Source: Rhinopomastus cyanomelas (Eukaryota; Chordata; Aves; Bucerotiformes; Rhinopomastidae). Taken from it: 64,000 bases of DNA. A program made the position numbers and the translations under genes. Positions 59,281 to 64,000 of the stretch are shown here, piece after piece (within the stretch, counting starts at the first letter, position 1; each line of letters opens with the position of its first letter). Under the pieces are notes generated by a model. It was not told the DNA's origin. It saw only the letters and a program-made list of their open reading frames with translations, and did not search any database. Location: assembly GCA_013400115.1 (NCBI GenBank), contig VXBP01002354.1, forward strand, positions 992,001-1,056,000, given 5' to 3'.

Positions 59281-59612
59281 ATGAATGCTGATAGATGTGT
59301 GAAGGGTGGGTGTCAGGAGGGTGGAGCCAGGCTCTGCCCAGTGGCACCCAATGATAGGACAGGGGGCAGCGGGTGTGAGCTGGAACAGAGGAGGTTCCAC
59401 ATCAGTGTGAGAAGGACCTTATTCCCAGTGAGGGTGCCAGAGCCCTGGCAGGGGCTGCCCAGGGGGGCTGTGGAGCCTCCTTCTCTGGAGACGTTTCAAA
59501 CCCTTCTGGGGTGTTCCTGTGCGACTGGATCTAGAGGATCCTGCTGTGTCAGGGGATTGGACTGGATGACCTTTCGAGGTCCCATCTAGTCCCTAATGGT
59601 CTGTGATTCTGT
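59281..59612 (+). mobile_element. CR1 LINE fragment, tail type A
   Basis: 'gaagggtgggtgtcaggagg' to 'gatgacctttcgaggtccca' and 'aatggtctgtgattctgta'. The ORF2 C-terminal frame (59281-59589) is open across the fragment, with GSGCELEQRRFHISVRRTLF then PVRVPEPWQGLPRG. It shares several residue changes with 45338-45733, suggesting one source lineage. Confidence 0.94.
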
Positions 59613-60053
59613 AAAAGGCCACTGGTACTGTAGCCACACGTGTGATTCATTAGTCCCGATGCAGCAAGTTCCTGGTACGGAAAGAGAAATAACTTTAATG
59701 AAAGCACAGAGACAGAACAAAAACAAACCTAATGGGAAAGAGCTGCTCTTTCAAGGGCTGGTGCTTCTCACGGCAGCTGAAGGGCACTCTTAAACTGACC
59801 TCACGGAGCATGAGGCCAGTCCCACGCCAGCTTGCTGCTGACGTGCCCAGTGCCATTGCCAGTAACTGGGGGAGCGCTGGTGCTCAGCAGTGGTCTAGCT
59901 CTACGGTCCGTAAGATTGCTTAAGATTTCAAGTCGAAGGAGATGGCTTGTGATTTCCTCATTCCACACTGCAGGGAAGAAAGATGTGGGCCTTGAGATTC
60001 CAAAGTCGGGTTTCTCTTGCTCTGGCTTCCAATTTTCCCTGCTCAGCTCTCAT
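59613..60053. other. Non-repeat DNA
   Basis: Nothing is recognised. Confidence 0.5.
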
Positions 60054-60120
60054 TATCATAGAACCATAGAATCGTCATGGCTGGAAAGGACCCCCAGGGT
60101 CATCAAGTCCAACCTTTTAT
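60054..60120 (-). mobile_element. CR1 3' tail, type E, minus strand
   Basis: 'atcatagaaccatagaatcg' then 'tcatggctggaaaggacccc' and 'cagggtcatcaagtccaacc'. Two octamer-like tail units at the 3' end. Confidence 0.88.
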
Positions 60121-61064
60121 GTTCCGGCTGCTGGTGTCTCTCTCAGTGAAGTGAAGGTGGTTCATACGCGCCTGCTCGTTGCCTGTGAGAGGGCTTCTCC
60201 TCTTGTTTTACAGCAGCGATGAGGCTTCACCTGTCTGTTCCTTTTCACTGTGTTTTACATCTCTGAAGGTGAGCTGCTCTCCCTGGGTGGCTGTGGGTGT
60301 CTCCTCCTCCAGCGCTGGGGGCACAGCACCCAAACATGGAATTGTGTGCAGACTTCTGGCGATTCTGTGTCTGAGTGAACCGAAGAGTGAACGCGGTTAG
60401 AAATCCCCGTTCTTAGGAGACCCATCTACTGTGACATTTGAGATTTCCGGGGCATTAGAAGACTTTAAGATCAGAAGACCTAGAGAAAGCAGATGGTTTG
60501 AACCTATTTAATTTAATGAAATTTATTTAGTATGAAAAAGGGAGAGAGCTAACTGTCTCCAGCGTAAAAGCTCCCTAAATGCATTAGTTTCTGAGGGACC
60601 TGCAACCTGAACACTGCCACTGAGTGTTTTTTAGATGAATTAGACATTGTCTCCCTCCCTTCCACATAAATTGCCAGGCAGGATAGCTTCCACAGCTCTC
60701 TGAATGCAGGAGGATGCTCAGGAATCCAGCCTGGAACTGCAAGGACATGGCTGTGTAACGGGGAACGTGCAAAGCAGGACTGTTTCTCCCTCAGGTTGTC
60801 CATTGAGGTCAGAGACCATCCCAAAGTTCTGGTCACATCTGTTTTGAATGCATCATGGAAGGACCCTGCGTTCTGAGCTAGACTGGGTCCAGAGTGTGCA
60901 GAACCAGGAGCGAGGTTGTGATTACCACTATTCAAGTGCATAGCTGCATGTTGACTTCTGTCCTGGAGAACTGTGCAACGCAGAGAAGGTGGCAGAGCTC
61001 AGCACCGCGAGTTTCTTTCGCCTGTCATTCTTTTCGTGATCTGCCTGAGCAAAGTCTCACACCA
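60121..61064. other. Non-repeat DNA
   Basis: A 130-codon minus frame (60549-60941) has no known motif. Nothing else is recognised. Confidence 0.5.
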
Positions 61065-61622
61065 TCACGGAACATCAGGGGTTGGAAGGGACCTTGAAAG
61101 ATGACCCAGTCCAATCTCCCTGCCACCTAGCAGGACCACCTAGATTGAATCACACAAGAACACATCCAGGTGGGTTTGAAATGTCTCCAGAGAAGGAGAC
61201 CCCACAACCCACCCTGGGCAGCCCATTCCAGGGCTGTGTCACCCTCACCAGGAACAAGTTCCTTCTCATATTGATGTGGAACCTCCTCTGTTCCACCTCA
61301 CACCTGCTGCCTATCATTAGATGGCCTATCATTAGATGACCTATCATTAGATGACACCAACAAGAGCCTGGCTCCATCCTCCTCACACCCACCTTTCACA
61401 TTTTTATCAACATTAATGAGGTCACTCTTCAGTCTCCTTTTTTCCAAGCTCAGGAGACCCAGCTCCCTCAGCCTTTCCTCATGAGGGAGACGGTCCCCTT
61501 CCTTCAACATCTCTGGGGCTCTGTGTTGGACTCTCTCCAGCAGCTCTGTGTTCTTCTGGAACTGAAGGGCCCAGAACTGGACACAATATTCCAGATGCGG
61601 TCTCAGCAGGGTAGAGGGGGAG
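61065..61622 (-). mobile_element. CR1 LINE copy, type A, ~560 bp, with 15-bp expansion
   Basis: Minus-strand CR1 from tail ('ggggttggaagggaccttga') through the ORF2 C-terminal extension to the 'ccagaactggacacaatatt' block. It carries a three-unit 15-bp tandem expansion at 61310-61354. Broken frames (61150-61392 and 61298-61510, minus) still read FHINMRRNLFLVRVTQPWNG and ELGLLSLEKRRLKSDLINVD. Confidence 0.94.
61310..61354 (-). repeat. 15-bp tandem triplication inside CR1
   Basis: Units at 61310-61324, 61325-61339 and 61340-61354 (plus-strand cctatcattagatga/g). In frame on the minus strand they encode a repeated S-N-D-R motif. Other type A copies have this block once ('tcatctagtgatagga' in sense). 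Confidence 0.93.
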
Positions 61623-62665
61623 GCAGTGCACGATTCTGTGCTGTAGATGTTTCAGACCAGTCTTCATCCAGGAAGACTCCATGACTGTGTAGATCCTGTT
61701 GTTTAGCAAATGGCTCCTCATGCTTGTTCCTGGAGCCCCAGAAGTTGCCAAGATGAAAAGGATGAGCACGGTCCTTGCGTCCGGTGTGCGTGACCCACTG
61801 GCAGGTAGCAGCAAAGGGTAGCGTAGAGGACACCATTTTGTGAAGCTGCGGTGTTTAACTACCCAGAACGATCTGAGCAGAGCCCGGCACGCTCGGCCTC
61901 GTTAATGTAAGCGAGAGCAGAGCTGGTTTTGAAGCAACCTCCAGACAGGATCCGTAAACATCAGCTCCGTTCTGGCTTGGTGCAGAGCACATTAGCAGCA
62001 GCAGCACAGAGAGAGCTAAAATTTTACAAGTAGAGAATTAATCGCAGCGGGTGATGACAGGCTGGTAAAGTGCCTCATTAGTAAAAGAATAACAAGGACT
62101 TTAACAGATAGTCGGTGTTTTGAGAGTGAGCAGCCAGGGTTTTCAGAAGCGAGCGCTGGTTTGGGAGCGCCCTGGTTCTGACACCGACCCGCAGCACCCC
62201 GCTCCCAGGAGGAGTCTGAAACCTGCTCTGAGAGACTTGAGGGCGAGTGTCCCAGCAGCCTTGACCAAACCCACCCAGGCTCACCCTTCTCTGTGTTAGC
62301 TTTTGTGACACCTTCAAATAGTCTGAGTTTTACTCCCATGAGCATCTTCTCCTCGGCTACCGAGCGCGTCGCCTGTCCAACCATGCAGCGGCAGGCAGGC
62401 ACTTTGCGGCGTCTTGTGCTTGTGTTTCACTGCTGTTCTGTGCTCTGGCGATGTTCTGCTGCTTCCAGTCGCATCCTTAGATGGACTAAGGGCAGGACAG
62501 TGGCTGGAGCCTCCTGTGATAACCAGGGGCTAAAGCATGAGAGGCATTTCAGCAACATCTAGTTCTTAGAGGCCCTCACCTGGTGTAACGTGTAGCTACA
62601 GGTTAGTGGACTTGGTAAACTACATATTCCCCAGTGCAAGATACTAAGCTTTTGTTCTCACTGCA
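61623..62665. other. Non-repeat DNA
   Basis: A 128-codon minus frame (62016-62402) has no known motif. No repeat is recognised. Confidence 0.5.
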
Positions 62666-62786
62666 TCAGAGAGCATTAGGGACTGGAAGGGACCTCAAAA
62701 GGTCATCCAGTTGCAGGAGCATGGCCAGGCATGTTTGAAACATCTCTGGAGAAGGAGGCTCCACAGCTTCCTTGAGCAGCCCCTTT
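62666..62786 (-). mobile_element. CR1 3' fragment, type A, internally deleted
   Basis: 'gcattagggactggaaggga', 'cctcaaaaggtcatccag' then a jump directly to 'gcaggagcatggccaggcat', 'gtttgaaacatctctggaga'. About 40 bp of the usual tail ('tccaatccccctgccacagc' region) are missing. Ends near 'cttgagcagccccttt'. Confidence 0.88.
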
Positions 62787-63184
62787 GATGCTTCCCCTCC
62801 CACCACTGAATCTATTGATGTCATGGGGGGAATTCTGACTCCCCCTCACTCCAACCTATTGAAGTCACACTGAGGCCATTTGGAGTGTTAGTTACAGAGT
62901 ACAGTAATTTCTAGATGTTCAGTTCCCAAAGAGTCTACTCAGGGTGCTTTGTTCTGATGAACTAATTTAAATGTATTACATGAAAAACTTGGGTTTCAGC
63001 AGCTCCTCTGGATATTTCTTAATCGGTTGTCATGGTGATGTCACTGATTACGGTTTTTAATGTCCCATCTGAAGATTCTGCACTACTTAATGGTCCAAAA
63101 AGTAGGTCTGGTTTTTTTTCTAAGGAAGGGAGTCTTCACAGACTGAATTGCACAGGTGACTCATGGCAAAAACCACTGAAGAAA
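62787..63184. other. Non-repeat DNA
   Basis: No feature is recognised. T-run at 63112-63119. Confidence 0.5.
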
Positions 63185-63290
63185 CGCGAGCGGCGCGGCG
63201 TAGGGACAGGCTTCCCGCAGGCTGGAGGCCCCGAGGATGCTCTGCACGGGGCATCTTTCACAAAACACAGTGGCGGAATGGAGCGTGGAT
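63185..63290. other. CpG-rich patch
   Basis: 'acgcgagcggcgcggcgtag' packs about six CpGs into 20 bp, with more following up to the hairpin. No transcription-start context is recognisable. Confidence 0.4.
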
Positions 63291-63316
63291 CGGGAGATCT
63301 CACCCGAGATCTCCCG
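63291..63316. repeat. Perfect 11-bp inverted repeat (hairpin)
   Basis: Left arm cgggagatctc (63291-63301), 4-base loop accc, right arm gagatctcccg (63306-63316). All 11 pairs match. There is no U-run on either side, so a bacterial-type terminator does not apply. Could form a stable stem in RNA or single-stranded DNA. Confidence 0.9.
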
Positions 63317-63515
63317 CTGTCTTCACCTCTCTCCACAGCTGCACAAAGGCAACGGTCTGGAGAGCACGTGAGGTCCTTGTGCAGTCACAGGAATCTGTTG
63401 TGACACGTCTCGCAGCTCCTGGCCGGACTGTCACTTCCATTTAGGCGGCTCTGCAAGCGCAGCTCTAGCTGGGAGTTCAGTTTTGGCTCCACCTGAGCGC
63501 TGCCGCACGTTTGGA
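63317..63515. other. Non-repeat DNA
   Basis: Short interval between the hairpin and the poly-G run. No feature is recognised. Confidence 0.45.
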
Positions 63516-63531
63516 GGGGGGGGGGGGGGGG
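63516..63531 (+). repeat. Poly-G tract (16 bp)
   Basis: Sixteen uninterrupted G residues. With the tracts at 24234-24246 and 26718-26766 it is the third long G homopolymer with G on the plus strand. Confidence 0.93.
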
Positions 63532-64000
63532 AGAAGCCCCACCTCGTCATTGTTCTTCTCATCCTTAAAGGCTACAATGGCACCAGCAGTTGCTCTGAAA
63601 AGGGGGGTTTTTGGAGCAATTGATTTTTTCAAAGCGTTCCTCCCACAATCAGCGTTCTGAATTCCAGGAGGTGCCTGGGCAGCCTTCTCTGGCCCTTGCA
63701 CTGACAGGAATCCCGGGCGCCTCTTGTTGTCCATCCAGGCAGCCGGAACGAGCCACGTTCCCACTGCAGTGCAAATTGCTGATCTCTCTGATCAGGACAG
63801 CGACGTTCCCTCTGTAAAAGTTAATTTCCATTTAGACTCATTTCCCCAAAATTGATTAGGAAAATTGAACATGACCCTTGTGAAATCAAGAGAACTCTAA
63901 CTGACGTGGGTGCTCTCACATCAGTGCTCGGATCTGGGACAGGAGGGCTCTTCCAGAGCTCAGCTGGTCACCTCTAGAGCTCTGGTCTGCGTTGTGCGTA
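63532..64000. other. Non-repeat DNA to window end
   Basis: Open frames at 63477-63764 (minus) and 63611-63817 (plus) overlap on opposite strands and have no known domain. Nothing else is recognised. Confidence 0.45.

Noticed and set aside
58891..59400. 169-codon minus frame
   Set aside because: It partly reads the antisense of the CR1 copy at 59281-59612 and the remainder has no known motif.
1..64000. Prokaryotic features (operons, CRISPR, phage, toxin-antitoxin)
   Set aside because: No dense coding, no ribosome-binding-site-led ORFs and no direct-repeat/spacer array; CR1 elements show that this is bird DNA.

Overview
The window is vertebrate nuclear DNA, almost certainly from a bird. The evidence is about 34 recognisable pieces of CR1 (chicken repeat 1) non-LTR retrotransposons, typed by their 3' tails, such as the 'ggatgatcttttgaggtccc' and 'gattctatga' families. 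There is also the 3' end of an LTR that resembles avian endogenous-retrovirus LTRs. Nothing looks prokaryotic or viral in organisation: there are no operons, no dense long ORFs and no CRISPR. I could not identify a single host protein-coding exon or RNA gene with confidence. The window is best read as an intergenic stretch, or the interior of a very large intron, of a neognath-type bird. By summing element lengths by hand, CR1 covers roughly 15% of it, which is dense for a bird. That would suit a CR1-rich lineage, but the species cannot be named from this.

Layout. 1-3.3 kb: non-repeat DNA with two minus-strand CR1 copies, the second (2471-3262) keeping reverse-transcriptase C-terminal remnants. 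3.3-13.7 kb: long non-repeat stretch containing only the LTR end (about 10.08-10.26 kb) and a small CpG cluster. 13.7-17.4 kb: five plus-strand CR1 pieces and a GATA-like microsatellite. 17.4-27 kb: mostly non-repeat, with a CpG cluster, short CR1 tails, an A10G13 tract, and a poly-G tract interrupted by a 26-base N gap (26734-26759). 27-38.4 kb: nine CR1 pieces plus a three-unit 31-bp tandem repeat at 31144-31236. 38.4-45.3 kb: almost CR1-free and somewhat CpG-richer, with two weak candidate exons. 45.3-62.8 kb: the densest CR1 region, including a 3'-truncated copy, a copy lacking its catalytic reverse-transcriptase core, a tail refolded into a 28-bp hairpin, and a 15-bp triplication. 62.8-64 kb: CpG-rich segment with a perfect 11-bp hairpin and a 16-base poly-G.

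CR1 copies fall into at least five 3'-tail types: A, ending in 'ccaatccctaatgttctgtg'; B, 'gatcccaggggtcttttcca'; C, 'cctccagaggtcccttccag'; D, 'aaaggtcttttccaacctaa'; E, a short 'atggctggaaaggac' type. All ORF2 remnants are broken, so no copy here could be autonomous. The most interesting items are local rearrangements inside or next to CR1 copies, and poly-G tracts where the assembly fails, not a new gene system.
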